Part shown: one piece after another, positions 7,112 through 16,530 of the stretch | How positions within the stretch are numbered: position 1 is the first letter of the stretch | How the letters are laid out: each line of letters begins with the position of its first letter | DNA from: Candidatus Melainabacteria bacterium | GTDB taxonomy: Bacteria > Cyanobacteriota > Vampirovibrionia > Obscuribacterales > Obscuribacteraceae | Assembly: GCA_017307165.1 (NCBI GenBank) | Contig: JAFKGK010000001.1 | Span: forward strand, 558,001 to 622,000 | Length of the DNA stretch: 64,000 bases | Direction of reading: 5' to 3' | Made by a program: the position numbers and the translations under genes | The notes under the pieces: model-generated | What the model saw: the letters and a program-made list of their open reading frames with translations, nothing else | Databases searched by the model: none | Told to the model about the DNA's origin: nothing

Positions 7112-9130
7112 ATGCCTAAAATCAAACTCGCTCTGGCTATCTCTCTTTTGCTCGCAGCTTGCTCGAGCTCGGTCGTGTCGGTACACGCCCAAGATGCGGC
7201 GGTCACCACCGGTGATGCCAAACCTTCTGTTTCTGAGGTCGATCTCGCACAGGCGATAGACAAGGCAAGATTGGCTCAGGGGCAGGTCAGGCCTGTCACT
7301 CGCAATAGTCTACCTGCTGCATCTGCTCCTGTTAATATACGTCGCCCGTTCAAATTATTTGTGCAGGATGGTCTGATCCACAATCTCAGCTTTCGTGATA
7401 CTCCCGCCAAAGAAGTCATCGCAGAAATCGCCCGCCGTGGCAATCTCAATATCATCATCGATAAATCCTGCACCGGCAAGATCACAGGCGAGCTCAAAGA
7501 CCTGACTCTAAATGAGGCCATGGATACAGTGCTGGCCGCTGCTAATCTCCAAAGCCGCCTGCTCGACAACAATACGATCATTGTGGCCAGCCCTCAAGCG
7601 GTGGTGCAACTGGGTCTCAATAGATCTCAGGCAAAAGCCTTTAAGCTGAGCTATACGCACCCTTATGATGTAGCGTCCCTACTGTCTGCATCAGTCTTTA
7701 ATAAAGGCTATTTGCCTGACTTCAAGACTCAGATAAAGAGACAATCAGCCAGCGAAAACTCTGGCGAGACCGCTAGTGAAAGGCTGGGCGACGATCTTGG
7801 TGCAGGCAGCGCCGGAGACAGGGCAGGCGAAAAGTACAACGAGCGTGAAGGTTCCAAGCAAGAGCTCGATTCTACGCAATCTTTTGCGCTAGAAACTCAG
7901 CCCAAGACAGTGCGTGGGACTTCGCGCTCGCAGATCCAGGAAGGCGTGGGCTATAACAATGCTGCTACCGATCCCGGCACCCAGCAGATCAGAGCCAATA
8001 TGGAAATAGCGGCTGATTTTAGTGTCGATCAAAACGGCGGTGGTGCCATTGTCATTCCCGACGTAAAGAGTAGACAGGTGATAGTGGTCGGCACCGCGGA
8101 CGATATCAATGTCGCCGAAGAAGCCATCCGTCTTCTCGATCGTCGTCCCAAGCAGGTACACATCCAGGCTTCTCTGATAGAGCTCAACAATCAAGGCATC
8201 AGACAATTGGGCGCAACGCTCAATCTACAGGGTGAGGGCCTTTCAAGCTCGATCATGGGCAACAGCCAGGCGCCTCTCAACAGCTTTCTGCCTGGTTTAG
8301 GATCACCGGCCAACTCAATACCCAATCCTCAGATTCCTGCCATTCCTTTTACAGGCAATAGCGTAACGCCGACTGCTCCTCCCACCAGCAATTTTGGTGG
8401 AGTGATTGGTTCGCTCGTTCCTCTCGTGCCGCCCACGATAGCTGGTGTCAATGCCCTATCGACTGCCCAGAGCGCCTTCAATTTTTTGGCTCTGGATGGC
8501 CGGGCAGGCGGTCGAGCAAACATCGCCACTGTGCCTCACGCCGTCAACTTGTCAGTCAATATGCTCTTGCAGACTAATAAGGCAAAATTGCTGGCTAATC
8601 CCTCAGTAGTGGTCGCGGACAATTCCGAATCCCTGATCACGATCGCCTCCGAAGTAATACACAAAGTGACTTCGACAGTGTCGCTTTCTGTAGTCACTAC
8701 AAACGTCGAATTAACCAAGGTCGGTATCTTTCTCAACGTCTTGCCCAAGGTGACTCAAGACGGATTTATCACGATGCGTCTGCGTCCTCAGGTCTCCACT
8801 CCGGCTGGCGCTCCTCAGACCTTTGGCAGTCCAAATAACCCCCTGGTGGTTACTTTGATCAATTATCGGGACATCATGGCTCAAGAAGTCCGGATAAAAG
8901 ATGGACAGACCTTAGTGCTTGGCGGCATCTTTAGCGAAAACGAGGCCTCGCAACTGGCCAAGGTACCGTATTTAGCCGAAACACCTGTGTTTGGTGCATT
9001 TTTTAGAAATACAATTAAAGGTCGCAACCGTTCCGAGCTCATGCTTTTGATCACGCCTAAGATCGTCGAAGAAGAGCCTATTTCGCCAAATAGTGCTTTG
9101 ACCGAGACCAAGCGCGACGTGTCGATGTAG
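7112..9130 (+). CDS. Secretin (type II/IV pilus PilQ/GspD family)
   Basis: A 672-aa outer-membrane channel subunit. The N-terminus is a signal peptide with a lipobox LAAC (C17), although a later cleavage near VHAQ is also possible. Residues about 80-160 are an STN/N0-type domain ('LSFRDTPAKEVIAEIARRGN'), then an N1/N3-type region interrupted by a charged low-complexity stretch (about 205-300), then 'VIPDVKSRQVIVVGT'. The secretin core carries 'LLANPSVVVADN' and ends with the signature 'PVFGAFFRNT' and 'SELMLLITPKIV'. The family forms gated pores for type IV pili or type II secretion in diderm bacteria. No other pil/gsp genes are adjacent, so which machine it serves is open. Confidence 0.92.
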   Translation: MPKIKLALAISLLLAACSSSVVSVHAQDAAVTTGDAKPSVSEVDLAQAIDKARLAQGQVRPVTRNSLPAASAPVNIRRPFKLFVQDGLIHNLSFRDTPAKEVIAEIARRGNLNIIIDKSCTGKITGELKDLTLNEAMDTVLAAANLQSRLLDNNTIIVASPQAVVQLGLNRSQAKAFKLSYTHPYDVASLLSASVFNKGYLPDFKTQIKRQSASENSGETASERLGDDLGAGSAGDRAGEKYNEREGSKQELDSTQSFALETQPKTVRGTSRSQIQEGVGYNNAATDPGTQQIRANMEIAADFSVDQNGGGAIVIPDVKSRQVIVVGTADDINVAEEAIRLLDRRPKQVHIQASLIELNNQGIRQLGATLNLQGEGLSSSIMGNSQAPLNSFLPGLGSPANSIPNPQIPAIPFTGNSVTPTAPPTSNFGGVIGSLVPLVPPTIAGVNALSTAQSAFNFLALDGRAGGRANIATVPHAVNLSVNMLLQTNKAKLLANPSVVVADNSESLITIASEVIHKVTSTVSLSVVTTNVELTKVGIFLNVLPKVTQDGFITMRLRPQVSTPAGAPQTFGSPNNPLVVTLINYRDIMAQEVRIKDGQTLVLGGIFSENEASQLAKVPYLAETPVFGAFFRNTIKGRNRSELMLLITPKIVEEEPISPNSALTETKRDVSM

Positions 9131-9165
9131 TCAAAATAAATCTGCCAATAGAAAGGTCAAAGAGA

Positions 9166-10458
9166 TTAGAGCGGATTTTGGATATTTGCAGCTCTGATTT
9201 TGATCTGTTTGTATTCGTCTTTGTACGCGTCGCTGGCAGTGGAGCCGCCTAGATAATAAAGGCAGTCGCTATACCTATTGAGGTAGGGAGCGAGTGTTGC
9301 TGATTCGGATCCCCATAGATTTTCAGCCTGCTCCAAGGCCGATTTGAGCATGGGAGCCGCCAGATCGTATTTTTTTTGGAGCATGTATACATTGCCGAGG
9401 CTGTAAGCGGCCCTGGCCTCGCTGCCGTTATTGGATGGTTCATCCTTCCAAAAATTGAGCGATCTCAAATAAAGCTTTTCTGCTTCTTCGTATTTATTTT
9501 GCTTGATATAGCATTTTGCCAGTTTGTCGAGGCGGTTAAAGACCTGATAGCTGCTCGATGGCAGGATGCGTTCGGTGGTCTCCAGCGCATAGCCAAAATA
9601 TTGCTCGGCTCGCCTGTCATCATTGGATGCCGAAAAGAGGTCGGCTAGATTGTCAAAACTATTGGCGAGCGACAAATGCTCCTTGCCCAGTACTGTCTCT
9701 TTTACGTCTAGAGCTGCATTAAAGAGCTTTTCGGCCATATCGTAATTTTGGTGCTGTTTAAATTTGACTCCCACTGCATCAGCTGCGATGGCCCATTCAA
9801 CCACTGGAGTGGTCATGTTTTTGGCCGCAGATCCAGCCCAGCCGGTCAGTGGTTGGCCAGCCTTATAGCTTTGCTTTTCTGGGGCTCTATAGTCTTCTAT
9901 TTTGCCAGTGAGAAATTGCAAAAGGCGTTCGGCGAGTGCCTGTGCCTTTGAGGCGGTGCCATAGTCTAGATAAAATGAAATGAGGTCGGCCATGTGTTGC
10001 ATGACTTTACCAGTGTCACCGTTGGCGGCACTATCGAGTGATCTAAATTCTTCTTCCATAGCTGGCTCGGCTTCTGCAAAACGTCCTCTAATACGGAGCA
10101 ATTTTGCATACTGGCCGAGCGATCTGGCGTACCGCGGGTCTTTCTCTCCAAAACCTGCGGATTCGGCGACTGCCGTACGCAAGAGCCTTTCGGCGCTTCC
10201 GTATTCGCTATTGGTGAGGGCTTGCGAGCCTTGCTTAAAAGTTCTCTCCCAGACCTCATTGCGCTTGGGATCGTCTGGGCTTTCTTGAGGCAGCCTGGAC
10301 TGGACTTCGACTTGGTCTGGTTGAGCAGAGTTGGGAGCTTGGGTTATTGTCTCGCTCTGATCCGTATCATTAGGCGGCTCCGGAGTCTGGGCTTGTGCTA
10401 CGGGCACTGCTAATGCCAATGCAGTCAAGGCACAGGTGAGACTCTGTTTTAATGGCAT
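9166..10458 (-). CDS. Secreted TPR-repeat protein
   Basis: A 430-aa protein with a clear signal peptide (ALTALALAVPVAQA, residues about 8-23) and a Pro/Asp/Gln-rich linker. From about residue 70 it has TPR/Sel1-like helical repeats of the kinesin-light-chain style ('GEKDPRYARSLGQYAKLL', 'GKEHLSLANSFDNLADLF', 'NKYEEAEKLYLRSL'). A GAGGTGATCC Shine-Dalgarno supports the start at 10458. It is convergent with the secretin gene, with only 35 nt between. Probably periplasmic or surface scaffold; partner unknown. Confidence 0.85.
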   Translation of the reverse strand: MPLKQSLTCALTALALAVPVAQAQTPEPPNDTDQSETITQAPNSAQPDQVEVQSRLPQESPDDPKRNEVWERTFKQGSQALTNSEYGSAERLLRTAVAESAGFGEKDPRYARSLGQYAKLLRIRGRFAEAEPAMEEEFRSLDSAANGDTGKVMQHMADLISFYLDYGTASKAQALAERLLQFLTGKIEDYRAPEKQSYKAGQPLTGWAGSAAKNMTTPVVEWAIAADAVGVKFKQHQNYDMAEKLFNAALDVKETVLGKEHLSLANSFDNLADLFSASNDDRRAEQYFGYALETTERILPSSSYQVFNRLDKLAKCYIKQNKYEEAEKLYLRSLNFWKDEPSNNGSEARAAYSLGNVYMLQKKYDLAAPMLKSALEQAENLWGSESATLAPYLNRYSDCLYYLGGSTASDAYKDEYKQIKIRAANIQNPL

Positions 10459-10489
10459 ATGGGATCACCTCGGCGTTAAAGGCAAAAAC

Positions 10490-11083
10490 TCATGCCTGTA
10501 TTTTACTACCTAACAATGCCAAAAATGCGCTCATCCATGCCGGATGCCCTGGCCAGGCCGCTGCAGTGACCAGATTGCCCTGGGTAATGCAATTATCTGC
10601 GGTGGCGTTGACTTCTGCCCATTTTGCACCTGCCGCCACCACCTCTGGTTTTACTGCCGGGTACGCCATGCATGTCCGGCCTTGCAGTACGCCAGCTGCG
10701 GTGAGGATCTGAGCGGCGTGACAGATGGCTGCGACAGGCTTGTCCGCATCAAAAAAATGCTTGACTATCGTTATCACATCCTGATTGAGACGCAAAAACT
10801 CTGGAGCGCGTCCCCCTGGAAGGACGAGAGCATCGTAGCTTTGTAAGTCTTTATCCCTGACCAGGGCAAAGTCGGCGGTTATGCCAAAATTGTGACCTGG
10901 CTTTTCGGTATAGGTCTGATCGCCCTCAAAATCGTGGATCGCTGTCTTGACCTTCTCGCCCGGCTTTTTGCCGGGTGAGATCACGTCTACCCGGTGGCCT
11001 ACTGTGAGCAGGATCTGAAAAGGCACCATGGCCTCATAATCCTCGACAAAATCGCCGACGATCATCAGTATTTTTTTTTGCAT
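10490..11083 (-). CDS. DJ-1/PfpI family protein
   Basis: A 197-aa single-domain protein of the class I glutamine-amidotransferase-like superfamily. It has the nucleophile elbow 'AICHAAQ' with the reactive Cys, an upstream Glu in 'DFVEDYE' and '[14 protein letters not shown]'. Members are glyoxalases/deglycases, chaperones or cysteine peptidases in stress response; sequence alone does not decide which. It lies 21 nt beyond the end of glmS on the same strand and could be cotranscribed with it. No signal peptide. Confidence 0.88.
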   Translation of the reverse strand: MQKKILMIVGDFVEDYEAMVPFQILLTVGHRVDVISPGKKPGEKVKTAIHDFEGDQTYTEKPGHNFGITADFALVRDKDLQSYDALVLPGGRAPEFLRLNQDVITIVKHFFDADKPVAAICHAAQILTAAGVLQGRTCMAYPAVKPEVVAAGAKWAEVNATADNCITQGNLVTAAAWPGHPAWMSAFLALLGSKIQA

Positions 11084-11104
11084 TTGATTATCTCAAAAAC
11101 GTTT

Positions 11105-12991
11105 TTACTCGACTGTCACTGATTTTGCCAGATTGCGCGGTTGGTCCACATCCTTGCCCAGATAATCAGCGATGAAATAACTCATCAACTGCATGGGTAC
11201 CACAGAAGTCATCGGCGAAAATAATTCATCGACCAGAGGAATGGTTAAAACCGAATCGAAGGTCCTTTTGGCCTGTTCATCGCCTTCGACGGCGACGGCT
11301 ATCATCTTGGCCTTACGAGCTCTGGCTTCTTGCGCGTTGGAAAGCGTCTTTTCGTAGACTGCTCCAGGTACAAGCACTGTGATCACAGGCACGTGTTGAT
11401 CGAGTACGGCGATGGGGCCGTGCTTCAATTCGCCGGCTGCATAGCCGGAGGCGTGTATATAAGATAGCTCTTTGAGTTTGAGAGCACCCTCGAGAGCCGT
11501 CGGAAAATTGAGTCCTCTGCCGATAAAGACCACATCGTGAGCTTCGGCGTATTTGATTGATGTCTCTCTTGCTTCTTCTTCACGAGCCAAGATCTGCTCG
11601 ATCATGGTCGGCACTAAATTGAGCTTGAGCTTCAGTTCTTTAGCGCGCTCGCTAGAGATGGTGCCGCGCTTTTCGGCTAGATAAATACCGAGCAGATAAA
11701 AACAAGCAAGTTGAGCCGTATATGTCTTGGTCGCAGCTACCGAGACCTCGATACCACATTCGGTGACGATCAGGTTTTCTGTCAGTTGTGCGAGGTGGCT
11801 GTCGGCACGATTGGTGATGCCGAGAGTATAGGCACCTTTGCTCTTTGCCTCTTTGAGGGCTGCTAGGGTGTCTGCTGTCTCGCCGGATTGGCTGACGGCT
11901 ATGACGAGGGTGGATTCGTTCACCAAGAGCCGTCTGCCTCTGGTCTCCGAAGCAATGTCCACTTCGACAGGTACTCCGACCAGGTCTTCGAGGATCAATT
12001 TGCCTACGAGACTAGCGTGGTAGGCTGTGCCACAGGCAAAAATCGAGATGCGATCGAGTCCTTTGATCTCTTGATCGGTGAGATGCACGCCGTACTTTAG
12101 ACCGTCTAGCCCCTTTGCGCTCGATGAGCTCAAATGGTCTACCGTTAGGTCAATAGGATGATTTGGATGACGTAGATATTTTGAGAGGGTCTGACGCAGG
12201 ACTTGAGGCTGCTCGTGTATTTCTTTGAGGAGAAAATGCTTGTAACCGGCCTTGTCGATCACGTAAGGGCTGGTATCTAGTGCAATGGGGCTGCGTTTTA
12301 CTTCTTTGCCGTCAAAGGTAAAGAGTCTGACCTTGGTTTGAGTGATTTCGGCGATCTCGCTTTGTTCGAGCTTGATGACCTTATTGGTGTACTGTCTCAC
12401 AGCCATCGAGTCAGATGCCAAAAAGTTTTCATTTTCGCCGAGACCGACTGAAAGCGAATAATGATGATTGATAGCATAGATACGATCTGGGTGAGACTGA
12501 CTCACTATCCCTAGGGCAAAGATCCCTTTCAGTTTGCTGACTGAGCGCGTGATCGCTTTGAGCAGGTCCCCATCTTTTTTGAGCTCGGATGATACTAGAT
12601 GCACTACCACTTCGGTATCGGTGTCCGACTTAAATACATAGCCAGCACCCTTGAGTTCTTCGCGCAGTTCTTCGTAGTTTTCGATGATGCCATTGTGCAC
12701 CACTGCTAGTGTGCCTGTCTCATCCATGTGCGGGTGAGCGTTTTGATCGTTAGGTACACCATGAGTGGCCCAACGAGTGTGGCCTATACCGACTCTAGCG
12801 GCAGGCTTTTTGTTGTCTAGCAAGGCTTCTAAATTGGATAGCTTGCCGGCTGCCTTGAGGACGCTCAATTTGCCGTCTTCGATCACTGCTACGCCGGCTG
12901 AGTCATAGCCTCTGTACTCGAGGCATCTGAGCTCATTCAGCAAAACCGGTGCTGCATTTTCCGGGCCGAGATAACCGACTATTCCACACAT
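11105..12991 (-). CDS. glmS: Glutamine--fructose-6-phosphate aminotransferase (isomerizing)
   Basis: Makes glucosamine-6-phosphate from fructose-6-phosphate and glutamine, the first committed step to peptidoglycan and lipid A amino sugars. The 628-aa length is normal. The N-terminal glutaminase starts MCGIVGYLG with the nucleophilic Cys right after Met; 'GHTRWATHG' follows. Two SIS domains carry 'FACGTAYHASLVGK' and 'AVSQSGETADTLAAL', and the C-terminus ends with PRNLAKSVTVE, the usual lid. It is last in the rpsB-tsf-pyrH-frr series. No glmS ribozyme is evident in the 43-nt gap upstream. Confidence 0.97.
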   Translation of the reverse strand: MCGIVGYLGPENAAPVLLNELRCLEYRGYDSAGVAVIEDGKLSVLKAAGKLSNLEALLDNKKPAARVGIGHTRWATHGVPNDQNAHPHMDETGTLAVVHNGIIENYEELREELKGAGYVFKSDTDTEVVVHLVSSELKKDGDLLKAITRSVSKLKGIFALGIVSQSHPDRIYAINHHYSLSVGLGENENFLASDSMAVRQYTNKVIKLEQSEIAEITQTKVRLFTFDGKEVKRSPIALDTSPYVIDKAGYKHFLLKEIHEQPQVLRQTLSKYLRHPNHPIDLTVDHLSSSSAKGLDGLKYGVHLTDQEIKGLDRISIFACGTAYHASLVGKLILEDLVGVPVEVDIASETRGRRLLVNESTLVIAVSQSGETADTLAALKEAKSKGAYTLGITNRADSHLAQLTENLIVTECGIEVSVAATKTYTAQLACFYLLGIYLAEKRGTISSERAKELKLKLNLVPTMIEQILAREEEARETSIKYAEAHDVVFIGRGLNFPTALEGALKLKELSYIHASGYAAGELKHGPIAVLDQHVPVITVLVPGAVYEKTLSNAQEARARKAKMIAVAVEGDEQAKRTFDSVLTIPLVDELFSPMTSVVPMQLMSYFIADYLGKDVDQPRNLAKSVTVE

Positions 12992-13034
12992 CTGATGGTC
13001 CTCGCTTTGGTATTACTTATTTGCCTGGCTATGG

Positions 13035-13595
13035 TCAGACTTCCATCAAGTCAGCTTCTTTGTCTTGCAAGATCTTGTCGATTTCTTTTACGTAGCGATC
13101 GGTGATCTTTTGCAAGGCAGCTTCTTGGCCCTTGATCTCGTCTTCGGAGATCGCTGTGCCCTTCATTTTTTTCAATTCCTGGTCACCATCTCGTCTGATG
13201 TTTCTTACAGCGACACGAGATTCTTCACCGATTTTCTTGACGATCTTGATCAAGTCTTTGCGTCTTTCTTCGGTCAGTGCAGGTACAGCAATACGAATCA
13301 CGGTGCCATCTGAGTTGGGTGAAACGCCTAGATCCGACTTGTGTATTGCTTGTTCGATAGCTTTGAGTGAGGATTTTTCGTAGGGCTGGATGACAAGGCT
13401 CCGACCGTCTGGAGTAGAGATATTGGCCATGTTTTTGATCAGGGTCGGCGTGCCATAGTAATCGGCTTCGACGCGGTCGAGCAATTGAGGATTGGCACGA
13501 CCTGTTCTGATTGTTGTCAACTCTTTTTGCAGGCTTCCGATTGCTTTTTTCATGCGCTCTTCGGCATTTTGCAATACTTCGGCAGTGGTGCTCAT
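13035..13595 (-). CDS. frr: Ribosome recycling factor
   Basis: A 186-aa protein that, with EF-G, splits post-termination ribosomes. Family landmarks are 'TIRTGRANPQLLDRV', 'YYGTPTLIKNMANIS', 'LVIQPYEKSSLKAIE' and 'VAVRNIRRDGDQELKK'. Length and order are standard. It sits 21 nt after pyrH in the conserved rpsB-tsf-pyrH-frr arrangement, so cotranscription is very likely. An AGGAG-type Shine-Dalgarno (AAGGAGAAGAG on the minus strand) precedes the ATG. Confidence 0.97.
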   Translation of the reverse strand: MSTTAEVLQNAEERMKKAIGSLQKELTTIRTGRANPQLLDRVEADYYGTPTLIKNMANISTPDGRSLVIQPYEKSSLKAIEQAIHKSDLGVSPNSDGTVIRIAVPALTEERRKDLIKIVKKIGEESRVAVRNIRRDGDQELKKMKGTAISEDEIKGQEAALQKITDRYVKEIDKILQDKEADLMEV

Positions 13596-13616
13596 CTCTT
13601 CTCCTTGTGTGATTGG

Positions 13617-14348
13617 CTAGCGGCCGGTGGAGCCGACATAGGTACCGATATCGTTTGCGCCCAGGACCAACCTTTCGATCGATCCGCTCTTAGCAAAGTC
13701 AAAGACGATGATCGGTATGTTGTTTTGTTGGCATAGCGAAACTGCTGCTGGATCCATGACTTTCAGCCCCTGTCTGAGCAGCTCTTCAAATGTGATATTT
13801 TCGACCTTTTTGGCCTTGGGATTAGTGCGTGGATCGTCATCATAGACGCCATCGATATGATTTTTTGCCATCAGGATAGCATCGGCCGATATTTCTGCAG
13901 CCCTTAGCGCTGCTGCAGTATCGGTTGTGACGTGCGGATTGCCTGTGCCTCCGCCAAAGATGACCACTCGTCCTTTTTGTAGATGGCGAATCGCTCTTAA
14001 CCTGATAAAGGGCTCTGCCACAGCAGGCATCGCGATGGCGGTCTGGACCCTGGTCTCTACACCTTTGGACTTAAGGACTTCTTGCAGCAACAAGGTATTC
14101 ATGATGGTCGCTAGCATGCCCACATAATCTGCTGCCGCCTTATCCATGCCCCAATTGGCACCCTGGACGCCTCTAAATATATTGCCACCGCCAACGACTA
14201 TAGCAATCTGTACGCCGTGATTATATGCGGTCACCACCTCATCGCATATGCGCGAGATCTCGGTGGGGTCGATGCCAAAGTCTTTTTCGCCGCAGAGGGC
14301 CTCGCCGGAGAGCTTAAGCAATATCCTTTTGTACTTTACTTCGGGCAT
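13617..14348 (-). CDS. pyrH: UMP kinase
   Basis: Phosphorylates UMP to UDP in pyrimidine nucleotide synthesis. From ATG 14348 it is 243 aa and starts MPEVKYKRILLKLSGEAL, the family N-terminus; an upstream in-frame start at 14381 falls inside a hairpin and is rejected. AAGGA lies 9 nt upstream. 'IVVGGGNIFRG', 'QTAIAMPAV', 'VIFGGGTGNP' and 'DGVYDDDPRTNP' mark the amino-acid-kinase fold of bacterial UMP kinases. Operon position between tsf and frr is canonical. The 14-bp hairpin just upstream may modulate its expression. Confidence 0.97.
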   Translation of the reverse strand: MPEVKYKRILLKLSGEALCGEKDFGIDPTEISRICDEVVTAYNHGVQIAIVVGGGNIFRGVQGANWGMDKAAADYVGMLATIMNTLLLQEVLKSKGVETRVQTAIAMPAVAEPFIRLRAIRHLQKGRVVIFGGGTGNPHVTTDTAAALRAAEISADAILMAKNHIDGVYDDDPRTNPKAKKVENITFEELLRQGLKVMDPAAVSLCQQNNIPIIVFDFAKSGSIERLVLGANDIGTYVGSTGR

Positions 14349-14366
14349 TAGAGGGTTCCTTGAAAC

Positions 14367-14399
14367 GACAGCCATGATCATATACTGATCATGGCTGTC
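14367..14399 (-). promoter_or_regulatory. 14-bp perfect hairpin in the tsf-pyrH spacer
   Basis: GACAGCCATGATCA (14367-14380) and TGATCATGGCTGTC (14386-14399) form a perfect 14-bp stem with a 5-nt loop. Neither side runs into a T tract, so it is not a standard intrinsic terminator. It lies 18 nt before the pyrH start on the transcript. It could stabilise or process the mRNA or bind a protein; function unknown. Confidence 0.6.
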
Positions 14400-14433
14400 T
14401 ATCCAGTTTTTCGCGTTAAGCTATTGCGCTTTT

Positions 14434-15357
14434 TTATTGTGCGCAGGCTTCGGTCGCTTCTTTTTCGGCTTCGGTTTCACCAAGGATATAAACCGCAAAC
14501 GAGAGAGGTTTGATCTCAACGCCTAGTTCCTTGCCTTTAGCGGCCAGGTACTTGGCGACGGTAGTTTGAGGATCTTTGATAAAGGGTTGCTCGAGGAAAC
14601 AACGCTCGCCCAGGATCTTGTCTACGCGACCAGAGACGATTTTTTCACGCATCTCAGGTTTTTTTTCTGCCAGATCGGCTTTGCCAGACTCGATGCGACG
14701 CTCGTTTTCGATCACATCGGCCGGGATTTCTTCACGGCTGAGGAAGGAAGGCTTGGTCGATACGACGTGCATAGCGAGCTCGCGGCCTACGGCATTGAGA
14801 GCATCTTGATCGGCGACTTGCTTGTCGGTTGCCAATTCGACTAGAGCGCCCATCTTGCCGCCGAGAGCGTGCAAATAGAGTCCGACAGTGCCATAGGCAC
14901 TAGACAGTTTGATTGTCTTGACGCGCTTGAGGCTGATGTTTTCTCCGATCTTGCCTACTGCTTCGGTGAGCAGATCCTGGACTTTCTTGCCTTCGACTAG
15001 TTCGGCATTGAGCTTGTCGGTGCAGGATACGTCTTTTTGAGCGGCGGTCTCGGCAAGAGTCTTGCCCAGGGCAACAAATTGCTCGTTGCGAGCAACAAAG
15101 TCGGTTTCGCAGTTGAGCTCCACCAGAGTGCCGACCTTGCTGTCGGGAGTGGTGTAGCCGACTACCAGACCTTCGGAGGTGGTGCGACCAGCTTTTTTGG
15201 AGGCCGAGGCAGCACCTTTTTGGCGCAATAATTCGAAGGCTTTTTCAAAATTGCCTTCTGCGTCTTTGAGAGCATTTTTACAATCCATCATGGCAGCACC
15301 AGATTTTTCTCTGAGCTCTTTGACCATGGAGGCCGAAATTTCTACCACTGTACTCAT
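14434..15357 (-). CDS. tsf: Elongation factor Ts
   Basis: Nucleotide exchange factor for EF-Tu, 307 aa. The UBA-like N-terminus reads 'LREKSGAAMMDCKNALKD', followed by 'LVELNCETDFVARN', the TDFV motif that contacts EF-Tu. The core repeats include 'LGGKMGALVELA' and 'VGRELAMHVV', and the C-terminal module has 'PFIKDPQTTVAKYL'. It follows rpsB by 17 nt. Standard length, no anomalies seen. Confidence 0.97.
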   Translation of the reverse strand: MSTVVEISASMVKELREKSGAAMMDCKNALKDAEGNFEKAFELLRQKGAASASKKAGRTTSEGLVVGYTTPDSKVGTLVELNCETDFVARNEQFVALGKTLAETAAQKDVSCTDKLNAELVEGKKVQDLLTEAVGKIGENISLKRVKTIKLSSAYGTVGLYLHALGGKMGALVELATDKQVADQDALNAVGRELAMHVVSTKPSFLSREEIPADVIENERRIESGKADLAEKKPEMREKIVSGRVDKILGERCFLEQPFIKDPQTTVAKYLAAKGKELGVEIKPLSFAVYILGETEAEKEATEACAQ

Positions 15358-15373
15358 CTCCTTGATGATCCTC

Positions 15374-16192
15374 TTATTGAGCTGCTTCTTCGTCTTGGCC
15401 GGAGGCGCTGGGTGCGTCCGCGTATTCGCTAGTCGACACGCCTACAGAAGCCAATTGAGCTTCGTGTTCTTTCCAGTTGGCCTTTTCGTCGGCGGGATTT
15501 TCGTACGCCTGGCCTTGTTTGCCTTCGAGGATGCAATCAGCGATCTTGCTGGTGATCAATTTGATCGAGCGGATCGAATCGTCATTGCCAGGGATGACAT
15601 AGTCGATACCAGAAGGATCGCAGTTGGTGTCGATGATACCTACGGTCTTGATGCCGATTTTTTTTGCTTCGCTGACGGCGATGGTTTCGCGCTTTTGGTC
15701 GATGATAAAGAGCACGTCGGGCTTGCCGCGCATGGTCTTGATACCGCCAAGAGTCTTGTTGAGCTTGTCGAGTTCGCGCTTGAGGACGGCTTGTTCTTTT
15801 TTGCCGCGTCTAAAGAAATCGCCGTTTTCTTGCATTTCTTCGAGCTCTTTCAAGCGATTGATGCGCAGACGGATAGTCTCAAAGTTGGTGAGCATGCCGC
15901 CCAACCAGCGACGGTTGACAAAGTGAGCGCCACAGCGCTTCGCTTCTTCTTCTACGATTTCGGCAGCTTGTTTTTTTGTGCCTACAAAAACTACGTTTTT
16001 CTTTTCGGAAGCGCACTTCTTGATGAAGTTGCAAGCATGATCGAGAGCTCTGGTGGTTTGTTCGAGGTCGATGATGTAGATGCCGTTACGTTCACCGTAG
16101 ATGTAAGGTCTCATCTTGGGATTCCAACGACGGGTCTGGTGGCCAAAGTGCACACCGGCTTCCAAAAGTTGTCTCATTGAAGCTACTGGCAA
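15374..16192 (-). CDS. rpsB: 30S ribosomal protein S2
   Basis: Small-subunit ribosomal protein, 272 aa. '[19 protein letters not shown]' and 'YIIDLEQT' are diagnostic, with 'FVGTKKQA', '[11 protein letters not shown]' and '[11 protein letters not shown]'. The start is a TTG at 16192 backed by GAGGAG 8 nt upstream; the internal ATG five codons later has no such support. The C-terminus has an acidic, Ala/Ser-rich extension ([17 protein letters not shown]). First gene of the rpsB-tsf-pyrH-frr-glmS series. Autogenous control through the 5' leader is known in other bacteria; a GC-rich leader is present here. Confidence 0.97.
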   Translation of the reverse strand: MPVASMRQLLEAGVHFGHQTRRWNPKMRPYIYGERNGIYIIDLEQTTRALDHACNFIKKCASEKKNVVFVGTKKQAAEIVEEEAKRCGAHFVNRRWLGGMLTNFETIRLRINRLKELEEMQENGDFFRRGKKEQAVLKRELDKLNKTLGGIKTMRGKPDVLFIIDQKRETIAVSEAKKIGIKTVGIIDTNCDPSGIDYVIPGNDDSIRSIKLITSKIADCILEGKQGQAYENPADEKANWKEHEAQLASVGVSTSEYADAPSASGQDEEAAQ

Positions 16193-16471
16193 GGTTTGAA
16201 CTCCTCATTCTGTTGTAATTGCGGGCCTGATGCCCGTCTGGGTACAGTAGGTATGTCGGCGCTAATACTAAAAAATCTCGGGTGCGCGTCTAAAGCGACA
16301 CGAGTCGGGGCCGTCCGTTCGACCCACAGATTGACTTTAACACCTTATGGAGCTGCCTGCGATAGTTTGGACGCAAGCTTTAAGCCTTGCTTAATGTATA
16401 TAATTAGGCTCTAAGAAGTCCTTGGCAACCCTAAATCTGGCTAAAATCAGCCTAAAACTAGCCCTTAATCA
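16193..16471 (-). promoter_or_regulatory. rpsB 5' leader and promoter region
   Basis: This gene-free stretch lies between rpsB and the divergent HNH gene. On the minus strand it includes an AT-rich TATA-like block (about 16391-16404), a GC-rich middle with potential hairpins (for example CGACTCGTGTCG) and a GGGC/GCCC hairpin near 16224-16239 before the GAGGAG of rpsB. A long structured leader would fit autogenous S2 control, but no published leader motif could be recognised by eye. The exact rpsB promoter is not resolved. Confidence 0.35.
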
Positions 16472-16500
16472 TTGCTTAAGGATCCTCTAAACCGTATAAT
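16472..16500 (+). promoter_or_regulatory. Sigma-70 type promoter of the HNH-priA operon
   Basis: TTGCTT (16472-16477), a 17-nt spacer and TATAAT (16495-16500) give a good housekeeping promoter 30 nt before the TTG start at 16531. The -10 has the same ccgTATAAT context as those before rnj-like (43882) and pth (50323). Confidence 0.65.
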
Positions 16501-16530
16501 ATTAAAGCTGTTGTCCATCGTGAGGCTGTC

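Noticed and set aside
13000..13034. glmS ribozyme upstream of glmS
   Set aside because: The spacer to frr is only 43 nt, too short for the ribozyme, and no core motif is present.
15179..16180. 333-codon plus-strand frame opposite tsf and rpsB
   Set aside because: Antisense to two certain essential genes; composition follows their codon bias, so it is a shadow.
16300..16330. GTTCGACCC resembling a tRNA T-loop
   Set aside because: No pairing T stem, acceptor stem or anticodon arm could be found around it on either strand.
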